Translations under genes and position numbers: made by a program
Assembly: GCF_002797675.1 (NCBI RefSeq)
Contig: NZ_PGEX01000001.1
Coordinates: 2,914,001 to 2,978,000 of the forward strand
Direction: 5' to 3'
DNA: 64,000 bases
From: Hallerella succinigenes
Lineage (GTDB): Bacteria; Fibrobacterota; Fibrobacteria; Fibrobacterales; Fibrobacteraceae
The notes under the pieces: model-generated
Seen by the model: only the letters and a program-made list of their open reading frames with translations
Database searches by the model: none
Told to the model about the DNA's origin: nothing
Shown here: positions 34,056 to 42,751 of the stretch, piece after piece
Numbering within the stretch: position 1 is the stretch's first letter
Layout: each line of letters starts with the position of its first letter

Positions 34056-35195
34056 TTAGACGTATTTCTGCAGAATATGCTTCGATGATACAAAGTAATC
34101 GATGCCACTTGCGATTGTGACGAATGTAATCACGCCCATCACGATCTGCGGAAGTGCTTGCCAAACAGCCTTGAAGCCTTCGATTTGTTGAATTGGATCC
34201 AGGGCGCAGACAAGGATAGTCACAATGCCGATGCCCTGTAAAGCAGTTTTCCATTTGCCGCTGCGGCGAGCTGGCATAATCAATCCCTCTGCGGCGGCAA
34301 GAGTGCGGAGCGTTTCCACGCTGGCTTCACGGAAGTAAATCAGCGCCACCATCCATACCGGAGCGTAACCCGTAGCGATGAAGCACATAAAAATCGTCAT
34401 GTTCGAAATCTTATCGCTGAATGGATCCAGGTATTTTCCGAGTGTCGAAACTTCTCCCCATTTGCGGGCGAGATGTCCGTCCAAGTAGTCGGTCAGCATA
34501 AAGCCCAAAACCATCACCAGAGCGAGAACCTTGAAAACGATATGGTTGTCTTCGTAATTCAAATTGTTGTCATAGAAGAACACCCAGAGGAAGAACGGAG
34601 TCAGCACAATGCGGGTCATCGTGAGCTGGCTTGCTATCGAGAGCGGCTTACGGTGCGCCGGGTCGCGATAGAACCAGTATAAAAATTCCACAGAAGCGGC
34701 GCTCATCAATAAAATGCTCGCGACCATGAAAATCTGCTGATAACGTTCGAGTCCCAGAATGTACACGAGCATCGTCGCATTGATCGCCATCGCCGAAATT
34801 TTTGACCATACATGCCGACCAGGAACCTTTTTTCCTTCACGGATTACAGAAAGGCTAAGCAGGGAATGTGCAATCACGCGCCCGAATAAGCAGGCGCAGC
34901 CGACCGCGAGTAAAATTTCAAAATTTCGAAGTAAAACGCTCGTCATCACCGTAACCGAGAGAATGCCTTCGATGACATTCAGCCACAGCTGATAATAAGG
35001 TTCTTCGAATTCCTGAACGCGAAGTTGCCAGTTGTTGAGCCAGGTAAGAATCAACACAGCCAACGTGATCATCGCAGCGGTATAGTTATGCTGAGTCCAA
35101 ATGGTTGCAATCAGCGGAATAAAAAGGGCCGCTCTGAAAATCCGCCATGCACGACCGCGCAGGCGCAGGCTCAACAACTTCTTTTTAAGAGGCAT
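34056..35195 (-). CDS. CDP-alcohol phosphatidyltransferase, PgsA-like with extra N-terminal membrane domain
   Basis: Phospholipid synthase, 379 aa. The CDP-alcohol phosphatidyltransferase signature DG..AR...G...D...D is complete: D236, D239, D257 and D261 in DYLDGHLARKW and YLDPFSDK. The C-terminal 180 residues resemble phosphatidylglycerophosphate synthase (CDP-diacylglycerol plus glycerol-3-phosphate). Residues 1-190 are an additional block of about five or six helices not present in ordinary PgsA (about 180-200 aa in total). ATG 35195 (MPLKKKLL) is chosen; it lies 11 bp inside the recN gene, so the two genes overlap and are in one operon. Confidence 0.85.
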   Translation of the reverse strand: MPLKKKLLSLRLRGRAWRIFRAALFIPLIATIWTQHNYTAAMITLAVLILTWLNNWQLRVQEFEEPYYQLWLNVIEGILSVTVMTSVLLRNFEILLAVGCACLFGRVIAHSLLSLSVIREGKKVPGRHVWSKISAMAINATMLVYILGLERYQQIFMVASILLMSAASVEFLYWFYRDPAHRKPLSIASQLTMTRIVLTPFFLWVFFYDNNLNYEDNHIVFKVLALVMVLGFMLTDYLDGHLARKWGEVSTLGKYLDPFSDKISNMTIFMCFIATGYAPVWMVALIYFREASVETLRTLAAAEGLIMPARRSGKWKTALQGIGIVTILVCALDPIQQIEGFKAVWQALPQIVMGVITFVTIASGIDYFVSSKHILQKYV

Positions 35196-36846
35196 TCGCT
35201 TCCTCCAGTAATTCCTTTGCGTGGGCAAGCGAGGTGGGGGACTTGGCGTCTCCGAGCATTCTCGCAATTTCCACGATTCTCTCATTATATGATAACAATT
35301 TCACATTTGAAATAGTACGGGCTTCGCCATTTTCATGTTTTTCCACGGCCAGGTGAGACTGGGCGCGGCATGCGACCTGTTGAAGGTGCGTAATGGCGAG
35401 AACCTGATGGTACTTTCCGATGTTGCGGAGGGCTTCTCCGACGTTGTTGCCGATTTCACCGCTAATGCCGGAGTCCACTTCGTCAAAGACGAGGACCGGA
35501 ACGTGATCCTGTTCGGCCATCACCGATTTGAAGGCGAGAAGCACACGGGAAAGTTCACCGCCCGAAACGGCAACGCGGAGGGGCTTTTGACCTTCGCCGA
35601 GGTTCGGAGCCATGCAGAATTCCACGCGGTCCTTTCCGGTTGCGGAATAGGCTTCTTCGGTAATGTCCGTGTTGAACGTAGCCTTGGGCATGCCGAGGGA
35701 ATGCAGAACTTCGGCGACTTTGGCGTCGAGGGTCTGCTTGCCGGCTTTGCGCTTTTCGGAAAGGGCGCTTGCGGCAACGGCGAGCTTTTCTTCCGCTTTT
35801 TGGATGTTTTTACGGATTTCGGCGAGATCCGCGTCCAGGTTTTCAAGGCTTTCGAGTTCCTGCTTGCGGCGGGCGTAAAGATCGATCAGCCCCGCTTCAT
35901 CGGTGCGGTACTTGCGCTTTAAACGCTGAATTTGTGCAAGACGCGTATTGGCGCGGTCGAGTTCCGCCGGATCGAGTTCCGAGGATTCTTCGGCTTCGCG
36001 GAGAGCGTCTTCGATGAAGGAAAGCGAGTCGTAGGCGTCGCCGAGCTTGACAGCCCATTCTTCCATTTCGGGAAGCTTGGACGAGAACTGGCGAATCTTG
36101 GACTGGAAAACTTCGAACTGCGAAAGGAGTCCGTTTTCACCGTCAAAGAGTTTGCTCAGCTCTTCGATCGCATGCATTTTCGCTTCGGACTTGGAAGCAG
36201 CAGAAGTCTTTTCTTCGAGTTCGGCTTCTTCACCTGCGCGGAGTTTTGCCTTTTCCAATTCATTTTTCTGGAAAGTCAAAAATTCCTTTTGTTCGGCGAG
36301 GTTGCGGGCGTTTTCTTCGGTCTTCTCAAGTTCTTCTTTGAGCTTGTTCCATGTGGACCAGGTTTCGCTGTAGGCAGCGAGTTCCGGTTCGCATGCGCAG
36401 TAATCGTCAAGAAGCTTGAGCTGGATGCGCAAATCGCGCAGCAGAAGCTGATCGCTTTGACCGTGCATCTGGATCAAGGTTTCGCCGAGGTTCTGGAGAG
36501 TTCCTTGTTTGATGATGACGCCGTTGACGCGGGTGCGATTTTTACCGCCCGAAAGGATTTCACGCTGAATGATGAGTTCATCGTCTGCGTCGATTTCTTC
36601 CGCGGCAAGAATCTTCTTCGCTTCGGCATTGTCCGAAATATCGAAAGTCGCTTCGACTGTCGCTTTGTCGGCTCCGTGGCGAATCATCGCCGGGAGAGTC
36701 TTTCCGCCGACGACCACGCGCAAGGCGCCCATAAGGACGGATTTGCCTGCGCCGGTTTCGCCGGTGATGGCGGAGAAGCCCGTGCCAAATTGGACCTGGG
36801 TTTCTTCGATGAGAGCAAAATTACGGATCGTCAGCTGTTCTAGCAT
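35185..36846 (-). CDS. recN: DNA repair protein RecN
   Basis: SMC-like ATPase for double-strand break repair, 553 aa. Walker A is GETGAGKS (29-36); long coiled coils fill about 150-370; the signature is VSGGELSRVLLAFKSVM and Walker B PVLVFDEVDSGISG. Gene order is MBL hydrolase, trmB, recN, pgsA-like, with gaps of 7 and 15 bp and then an overlap, so it is probably one transcript. Confidence 0.96.
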   Translation of the reverse strand: MLEQLTIRNFALIEETQVQFGTGFSAITGETGAGKSVLMGALRVVVGGKTLPAMIRHGADKATVEATFDISDNAEAKKILAAEEIDADDELIIQREILSGGKNRTRVNGVIIKQGTLQNLGETLIQMHGQSDQLLLRDLRIQLKLLDDYCACEPELAAYSETWSTWNKLKEELEKTEENARNLAEQKEFLTFQKNELEKAKLRAGEEAELEEKTSAASKSEAKMHAIEELSKLFDGENGLLSQFEVFQSKIRQFSSKLPEMEEWAVKLGDAYDSLSFIEDALREAEESSELDPAELDRANTRLAQIQRLKRKYRTDEAGLIDLYARRKQELESLENLDADLAEIRKNIQKAEEKLAVAASALSEKRKAGKQTLDAKVAEVLHSLGMPKATFNTDITEEAYSATGKDRVEFCMAPNLGEGQKPLRVAVSGGELSRVLLAFKSVMAEQDHVPVLVFDEVDSGISGEIGNNVGEALRNIGKYHQVLAITHLQQVACRAQSHLAVEKHENGEARTISNVKLLSYNERIVEIARMLGDAKSPTSLAHAKELLEEANAS

Positions 36847-36861
36847 AAGTCCCGTTTTGAA

Positions 36862-37611
36862 TTAGGCCTTGTCAAACTCAATGATACTACGATAGATCGG
36901 GCGACCTTCCAACCGATACTTCTTTTCAAAATTCGTCATGATCCCTTCCGTCGGAAGGGCCGTGTTACGTTCGATGATCTTGCAACCTTGGAAGTTGTCA
37001 AAGACTTCAAGTGCGACTGCGTTGTATTCCTTGTGATCCGTGCCCCAGTAGAAGATACGTTTGCCCGGTTTCAGAACACGGGCGACTTCCACGAGAAATT
37101 CTTCGCGGAGGAGACGGTTCTTGTGGTGGCGTTCTTTTGGCCACGGATCCGGGAAGTACATGTGGAATGCGTCCACGGTATTGCTCTGAACACGGTCGCG
37201 GAGAAAGTAGAAAACATCGCCGCGGAGCATGGCCGTATTGGCGTTAAGCTTGTTACGCATCATGCGGTCTGCCGCGTAACGCGCCCATGTCAAATCCCAT
37301 TCGCTTCCCATGATGAAATAATCCGGGTGTTTTTTGCCATATTCCACGAGAAATCCGCCCTTGCCGGAACCGATTTCAATTTCGATGTGATCGTTGTGCA
37401 TCGGGAAGATTTCCTTCCAATCCAGCGGATGCTTGTCCGGCTGGTTGTCTTCGGTCTGGATAGGTTTGCGCGTGCCCGGAATATGACGGTGAACAAAGTG
37501 CCACATGCAAGGCAAATCTTTGTCCTGGTTCAAGTCACGGTAAAATTCAGGAATGATGATTTCCTTCTTTGCCTTCGGGCTTTCTTCCATGTTTTCCATT
37601 TCGTTAGTCAT
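36862..37611 (-). CDS. trmB: tRNA (guanine-N7)-methyltransferase
   Basis: Methylates G46 of tRNA with SAM; 249 aa. The SAM site is IEIGSGKGGFL and the catalytic/tRNA-binding motif is FHMYFPDPWPKERHHKNRL, diagnostic of TrmB. An N-terminal extension of about 60 residues (charged, low complexity at the start) is longer than in E. coli. It begins 7 bp after the MBL gene in the same operon. Confidence 0.95.
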   Translation of the reverse strand: MTNEMENMEESPKAKKEIIIPEFYRDLNQDKDLPCMWHFVHRHIPGTRKPIQTEDNQPDKHPLDWKEIFPMHNDHIEIEIGSGKGGFLVEYGKKHPDYFIMGSEWDLTWARYAADRMMRNKLNANTAMLRGDVFYFLRDRVQSNTVDAFHMYFPDPWPKERHHKNRLLREEFLVEVARVLKPGKRIFYWGTDHKEYNAVALEVFDNFQGCKIIERNTALPTEGIMTNFEKKYRLEGRPIYRSIIEFDKA

Positions 37612-37618
37612 GTTTACC

Positions 37619-38533
37619 TTAGATAAATGCGATAATCTTATCGCGGTAAGCTTCCGGGATCTTTTTCAGGATGGTTCCAAGAATGTGATCCGAAGAATAT
37701 TTCATCGAAAAATGATTCAGCACGATGTGCTTGCACTGCATGGTCGGACCGTAGATTTCAAGGGCCTTGACGAGTTGTGCAATGTGCGTGTGACCTTTTT
37801 TATCTGCCATCGATTCTTCACCGTCGTCGACAAACGTACATTCGGTAACCAGAACTTCGGAATTCCAAATTGCGGCGAGATCCGGATCGGTGAGGTTATC
37901 GCCGAGGCAGTCTCCCATAAACGTGATCAGCGGATCGAAAACTTCGCGGGTAATTTCGATTCCTTGCTTGCGAAGTTCAATAATTTGCGTGGTGTCATAG
38001 CCGAGGAATTCGTCTTTCAGCTTGTTCTTATGATTGTAAAGCGTGACGCCCATCGAAGGCAAAAAATTCTGACGGCCCACTTGAGTATGGCGCGTGCGGA
38101 ACGCTTCGATCGAAAGATCCTTTCGGTATTTGAGAGGCACTTTTTCACCAGCCTTCATCGCGACGATTTCCGGGAGCTTAAAACGCTGCTCGGGAACACC
38201 TTCGAAGATGGCTTCGGAATGAATCCATTTTTCTGCTCCGGGGACGAGGTCTTCGGATATGTAATAAACCGAAGGCTTTTCGACGCCCATCATGCGACGT
38301 AAGCTGTGGTGCCGCATCAGGCAGCGACTGTGGTCGCCATGCGCATGGGTCAGGAATACGTGGTTGATGCCGATTGCGGAAACAGGGCATTCTCCCATGT
38401 CCACGCAAAAGTCGTATTCCGGAAGTTGAAGATAGGTGGCGAGTCCGGAAACAGAAAAGCCATGAATATTGACTTTTCCGACGTGATGACGGACTTGGCG
38501 TAAAGCGTTGTGCAGGGACCGGTTTTCTTGCAT
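37619..38533 (-). CDS. metallo-beta-lactamase-fold hydrolase, RNase Z-like
   Basis: 304-aa zinc hydrolase. The metal motif HAHGDH is at 63-68; further ligands are likely in the FMGDCLGD region and HIVLNHFS near the C-terminus. The layout resembles RNase Z/ElaC-type or plant-like MBL enzymes. Adjacency to trmB would fit a tRNA-processing role (3'-end trimming), which matters because the tRNA gene of this window lacks an encoded CCA. It lacks a clear RNase Z exosite arm, so the substrate is uncertain. First gene of the operon leading to recN. Confidence 0.8.
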   Translation of the reverse strand: MQENRSLHNALRQVRHHVGKVNIHGFSVSGLATYLQLPEYDFCVDMGECPVSAIGINHVFLTHAHGDHSRCLMRHHSLRRMMGVEKPSVYYISEDLVPGAEKWIHSEAIFEGVPEQRFKLPEIVAMKAGEKVPLKYRKDLSIEAFRTRHTQVGRQNFLPSMGVTLYNHKNKLKDEFLGYDTTQIIELRKQGIEITREVFDPLITFMGDCLGDNLTDPDLAAIWNSEVLVTECTFVDDGEESMADKKGHTHIAQLVKALEIYGPTMQCKHIVLNHFSMKYSSDHILGTILKKIPEAYRDKIIAFI

Positions 38534-38574
38534 TTCGGGCTCAAAGATAGTAAGTTTTGAAAGGAGGCTGTTGT

Positions 38575-38934
38575 ATGAAACATCGTCTTTTGAACTATAT
38601 CTCGTATGTAGAAAGCGTCCTTGTGGGGGAGTCTACGCTTGAATCGGATGAAGCCGTCCGAAAGGATTTGATTTTACAGATTCAGTTCTTTCAACATGAA
38701 CGATTGATCCATCTGCTTGTAACCCTTTTGTTTGCGCTCTTGTTTGTAGGCACGACCCTTTTCTTTACGCTTTACCCGACTCTTCCACTGCTTGTGCTGG
38801 ATCTGCTTTTTTTGGTCCTGCTCGTTCCATATATTCGTCACTATTACATTTTAGAGAACGGCACTCAAAGACTCTACCATTTGCAAGATAAACTATGGAA
38901 ACGAATCTTGGAAAAACGCAAAATTTCCGTATAA
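38575..38934 (+). CDS. small membrane protein of unknown function
   Basis: 119-aa protein with two hydrophobic helices (about 45-90) flanked by charged ends. ATG 38575 is fixed by a strong AAGGAGGC Shine-Dalgarno 8 bp upstream (38559-38566). It is divergent from the MBL-trmB-recN operon. No family recognised. Confidence 0.75.
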   Translation: MKHRLLNYISYVESVLVGESTLESDEAVRKDLILQIQFFQHERLIHLLVTLLFALLFVGTTLFFTLYPTLPLLVLDLLFLVLLVPYIRHYYILENGTQRLYHLQDKLWKRILEKRKISV

Positions 38935-39078
38935 AATACCATCCGAAAGGAAAGATTTTGTTCATTTGTATGAAATTGCGCGTTATACTGAAGCGTGCAG
39001 AATGCGTGACTATGAAAAATACTAATCGTTTTTTAAAAGATGAATGCGTATATTAAAAGAAGAAGATAAGGAGTTCGT

Positions 39079-39408
39079 ATGTTAATCGATTTTAGTCAGA
39101 TTGAACCGGTAAGGGGACCGGGAATGAATCACGGGGCTGGAGAAATGACCGCACAAATGGTAATCCATTCTCTTGGTAGATTTGTCTTGAACCGGATCCA
39201 TCCTTATGGATCGATAGGGATTCATGAACAAAAAAAAGGGGAAGAGATCAATTACGTTGTCTCGGGGACTGGGGTTGCTATTTGCGATGGGAAAGAAGAA
39301 TTTCTCCATCCCGGTTGCTGTCACATTTGCCCGCAAGGTTCGATTCATACGATTGAAAATACGGGAATCGATGACCTGGTGCTGTTTACAGCGGTGATAG
39401 AAAAGTAA
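39079..39408 (+). CDS. single-domain cupin protein
   Basis: 109-aa small barrel protein. Cupin motif 1 is present as IGIHEQKKGEEINYVVSGTG (H/E metal ligands) and motif 2 as HPGCCHICPQGSIHTIENTG. Such proteins bind a metal and either a small ligand or nothing known. A clear TAAGGAG Shine-Dalgarno precedes the ATG. Three cysteines near motif 2 (CCHIC) are unusual for the family. Confidence 0.85.
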   Translation: MLIDFSQIEPVRGPGMNHGAGEMTAQMVIHSLGRFVLNRIHPYGSIGIHEQKKGEEINYVVSGTGVAICDGKEEFLHPGCCHICPQGSIHTIENTGIDDLVLFTAVIEK

Positions 39409-39464
39409 AGAATGGTTTGAATTTTCTTGCTTTTTCCCGAAAAAAGAGTAATTTTTGCGGAAGA

Positions 39465-39479
39465 AGCCCGTGTCGGGCT
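39465..39479 (+). terminator. possible terminator after the cupin gene
   Basis: A six-base stem AGCCCG/CGGGCT with a TGT loop is followed by AAATTTTTC. It sits 56 bp after the cupin stop and 38 bp before the next start. The stem is short, so it could instead be an attenuator for the following small gene. Confidence 0.4.
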
Positions 39480-39516
39480 AAATTTTTCATTTCACATTTA
39501 TAAGGAGTCTTGTTCC

Positions 39517-39723
39517 ATGCGCGATTTGATTGAAAAACTGTTGCTGAAGGGTTATTCCGTTCTTTTTTCGATGGAAGGTGGTTTCCCGGTAATCCGTATC
39601 ATCAAGGGTACGGACGCAGAACACCCGGTTAAAAGCTGTAGCATTGGTTCGGCGGATTTTCGCTCCTCGGTGGAAGACTCTCTGCAGTCCATGATCCTCG
39701 ATCTGGAACGCCATCCGCAGTAA
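39517..39723 (+). CDS. small protein of unknown function
   Basis: 68-aa soluble protein (starting MRDLIEKLLLKGYSV) with no recognised motif. ATG 39517 is supported by TAAGGAG 9 bp upstream. The frame is open 30 codons further upstream through the hairpin, but that stretch lacks a binding site and looks non-coding. Its ending is followed by a TTG-start prfC gene 71 bp later. Confidence 0.65.
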   Translation: MRDLIEKLLLKGYSVLFSMEGGFPVIRIIKGTDAEHPVKSCSIGSADFRSSVEDSLQSMILDLERHPQ

Positions 39724-39794
39724 TTCCGCGACGATTCTCTTAAAACTATTTTCTCTTTTTCTATATTTGGGCCCGTCAACGAACGAGGCCCATT

Positions 39795-41366
39795 TTGTCA
39801 ATAAATCCAGAAATCGCCAAGCGTCGCACTTTCGCCATTGTCAGCCACCCTGACGCAGGTAAAACCACCATCACCGAAAAATTTCTTTGGTTCGGTAAAG
39901 TTATCCGTGAAGCGGGCCATGTCCGCGCTAAAGCTAACCGTAGCTATACGGTCAGTGACTGGATGAAGATCGAACAGGACCGCGGAATTTCCGTTTCGAG
40001 TTCTGTTTTGAATTTTCCCTTTGAAGGTTGCTGGTTCAACCTCGTCGATACACCGGGGCACCAAGACTTCTGCGAAGATACCTACCGCGCTTTGACCGCC
40101 GTGGACTCGGCGCTCGTTTTGATCGATAGCGTGAACGGTGTGGAAAAACAGACGATCAAACTCATGGATGTTTGCCGTATGCGCCACACCCCGATCATTA
40201 CCTTTATCAACAAGATGGACTTGGATGGTCGTTCGGTTTTGGATTTGATCGACCAGATTGAATCTGTTTTAAAAATCAAGGCGATTCCATTTACCCTACC
40301 GATTGGTGTCGGTAAACTTTTCAAGGGCGTGTATTGCATCGCCGACAATACGTTTAATGTTTATAATGCTCAGTCCGGTCACCAAGAAATTTTGCAGATG
40401 TCCGGTCCGGACGATCCGAAGCTTGTAGAACTTTGCGGAGAAAACTGGGTGAACCAGTTCCGTGAAGAATATGACGTGGTGACGGGCGGCATGGATCCGT
40501 TCAACCATGAACTTTTCTTGAAGGGTGAAATGTGCCCAGTGTTCTTCGGCAGTGCTGTGACGGGTTTTGGCGTGCGTCAGCTTTTGAATGCTTTTGCCGA
40601 TCTCGCTCCGGCTCCGATGCCGCGTGAAACGGACAAGCGTACAGTGGATCCGAGTGAATCGGATTTTTCGGGCTTTGTCTTTAAGATTCAGGCAAACATG
40701 GACCCGAAACACCGTGACCGTACAGCGTTCATCCGCATTTGCTCGGGACAGTTTCAGCGCGGTGATAAGGTTTACCACGTCCGTTCCGAACGTGATGTGC
40801 GTTTAGCGGCTCCGACGGCATTCCTCGCCAAGGATAAGGAAGTGATTGATACGGCATGGGCTGGCGATATTGTCGGCATTAACGATCCGGGCCTTTTCCA
40901 CATTGGCGATACGCTGACAAAGGGCGAAAAAATGAGCTTTTCAGGCATTCCGGATTTTGCACCGGAATATTTTGCCCGTGTGACGCTTTTGAATCCGCTC
41001 AAGTCGAAGCAGCTTGCGAAGGGATTGAAAGAATTGACGGAAGAAGGTGCAACGCAGTTATATCAACCGTTCAAATCTGCCATTCCGGTGATCGGTGTGG
41101 TCGGCGAACTGCAGTTCGATGTGCTCAAGTTCCGTTTGATGTCGGAATATGGTGCCGATGTTTCTCTGGATCGCATCCCTTCCTTCGGCGTCCGTTGGAT
41201 CGTTGGGGATCCGGCTGAAGTCGAAAAGTTTGTGACCGATAACGGCGGCGATTGTATGCGTGATAAAGAAGAGCGTTTTGTCTGTCTCTTCCCGAACGAA
41301 TATCGCTTGACGCTCGCAGTCAAGAACTATCCGGAATTGAAGTTTGTCGAAACATCTTTAGGGTAA
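39795..41366 (+). CDS. prfC: peptide chain release factor 3
   Basis: Translational GTPase that recycles RF1/RF2 from the ribosome; 523 aa, close to the E. coli length. G1 is SHPDAGKTT (17-25), G2/switch I contains RGISVSSSV, G3 is DTPGHQDF and G4 NKMD. The C-terminal RF3 domain follows. The start is TTG 39795, needed to include the conserved RRTFAIVSHPDAGK; no ATG is available upstream of the G1 motif. Confidence 0.96.
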   Translation: MSINPEIAKRRTFAIVSHPDAGKTTITEKFLWFGKVIREAGHVRAKANRSYTVSDWMKIEQDRGISVSSSVLNFPFEGCWFNLVDTPGHQDFCEDTYRALTAVDSALVLIDSVNGVEKQTIKLMDVCRMRHTPIITFINKMDLDGRSVLDLIDQIESVLKIKAIPFTLPIGVGKLFKGVYCIADNTFNVYNAQSGHQEILQMSGPDDPKLVELCGENWVNQFREEYDVVTGGMDPFNHELFLKGEMCPVFFGSAVTGFGVRQLLNAFADLAPAPMPRETDKRTVDPSESDFSGFVFKIQANMDPKHRDRTAFIRICSGQFQRGDKVYHVRSERDVRLAAPTAFLAKDKEVIDTAWAGDIVGINDPGLFHIGDTLTKGEKMSFSGIPDFAPEYFARVTLLNPLKSKQLAKGLKELTEEGATQLYQPFKSAIPVIGVVGELQFDVLKFRLMSEYGADVSLDRIPSFGVRWIVGDPAEVEKFVTDNGGDCMRDKEERFVCLFPNEYRLTLAVKNYPELKFVETSLG

Positions 41367-41369
41367 TCT

Positions 41370-42683
41370 ATGCGAATACTTCCTTGGCTCTCGCTGTTTA
41401 CTCTTGTCGCTTGCAGTGGAACGTCTAAAGAGAATCTCTTACCGGTACATGATTCGGCAACTGAGAAAACTTCCGCCGTGGATACATTAGCCGTAGACTT
41501 TGCAGCAGTGGATTCGACTGCACTCGATACGGCTGCGGCTCTGGATTCCGTAAAGCCGGTGAAGGAAGATTCACCCGTTTTCGAAGTTTCGTTTTTCGCT
41601 ATCGGAGATGTTCTCTTTCACACGCCGCTATTTAAAGCGTGCAAGGAAGATTCTTCTAAGTGCAATTACGATTATGTCTTTGCTCCGTGGAAAAAGGATA
41701 TCCAGGCTGCAGACATTGCGATTGTGAACCAGGAAACAGTCTTTGTTCCGCGTTCGGAAGGCTACGCATCTTACCCGAGCTTTGGTTCTCCGGAAGAAAT
41801 CGGCCTTGCGGAAATCGAAGCGGGCTTTGACATTGTGACCCATGCGACAAATCACACGATGGACCGTCGCGCTTCCGCAGTCGATTACACGATCGATTTT
41901 TGGACGGGTAAATCGGCAAATGTTTTGGGAATTCATAAGACCCAGGCTGGGCAGGATTCTGTTTTCACTCTCGACAAGAAAGGTATTCGTTTTTCGTTTG
42001 TGAATTTTACTTACGGCCTGAACGGACAAAAACTTCCGGCGGATAGACCGTATCTGGTGGACCTTCTGGATTCGAACGGGGATTGGGTAGAAATGGTTCG
42101 GAAAGCGGAAGCCGAAGCCGAAGTCACCGTTGCCTTTATGCACTTTGGAACGGAATACGTGGAACTGCCGACTGCAGAAGCAAGGGCTTATGCGGAACAG
42201 GCGATCGATGCCGGTGCCGATATCCTTGTTTGTACGCATCCGCATGTGATTGAGCCTTATGGCATCTATACGACGAAAGCAGGGAACCGCGCTCTCGTGT
42301 ACTGGTCGCTTGGCAACTTTGTTTCGAACCAACAGGATATTTCGACAAATCTGGGTGGGGTAGCGAAGTTCGCCGTGCGCAAGGTCGTGAAGGGCGATTC
42401 ATCCCGTTTGGAAGTTTCTTCTGCGACCTTTGAAGGATCCGTCACTCAGCAAGAAGTGGGGAACTATCACGCGATTCCTCTTGTCGCTTATTCGGATTCT
42501 TTGGCAGAACATCACTTGTTAAAGGCGAAAAAGCCTGAGCTTTCCCTGAAAGCGTTTGAAGAACTTTTCCACAAAAATTTAGAGAACGCTCCGAAGTGCA
42601 ATACAGAAGATCCTGCAAATGTTTTACCTCTCGAAATTGTGAATTTATCTGCAAAAGGATTCCGCAAAACGGCTGCCCCGTAA
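41370..42683 (+). CDS. CapA-family (poly-gamma-glutamate capsule type) lipoprotein
   Basis: 437-aa lipoprotein (signal ending VACSG, lipidated C15) with an Ala/Asp/Thr-rich spacer of about 50 residues before the catalytic domain. The domain has the CapA/metallophosphatase pattern: FAIGDVLFHTP, IVNQETVF, THATNHTMD, VAFMHFGTEY and CTHPHVIEPYG. Family members are found in capsule poly-gamma-glutamate loci, but many stand-alone ones are of unknown function, as here. It starts 3 bp after the prfC stop. A role on a cell-surface polymer is inference. Confidence 0.87.
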   Translation: MRILPWLSLFTLVACSGTSKENLLPVHDSATEKTSAVDTLAVDFAAVDSTALDTAAALDSVKPVKEDSPVFEVSFFAIGDVLFHTPLFKACKEDSSKCNYDYVFAPWKKDIQAADIAIVNQETVFVPRSEGYASYPSFGSPEEIGLAEIEAGFDIVTHATNHTMDRRASAVDYTIDFWTGKSANVLGIHKTQAGQDSVFTLDKKGIRFSFVNFTYGLNGQKLPADRPYLVDLLDSNGDWVEMVRKAEAEAEVTVAFMHFGTEYVELPTAEARAYAEQAIDAGADILVCTHPHVIEPYGIYTTKAGNRALVYWSLGNFVSNQQDISTNLGGVAKFAVRKVVKGDSSRLEVSSATFEGSVTQQEVGNYHAIPLVAYSDSLAEHHLLKAKKPELSLKAFEELFHKNLENAPKCNTEDPANVLPLEIVNLSAKGFRKTAAP

Positions 42684-42751
42684 TGATTTAGATAGAACAG
42701 GCAAAGCGGGCCTCTATTTAGGTTTGAATATATAAAAGGAGTCAAAAAGAA

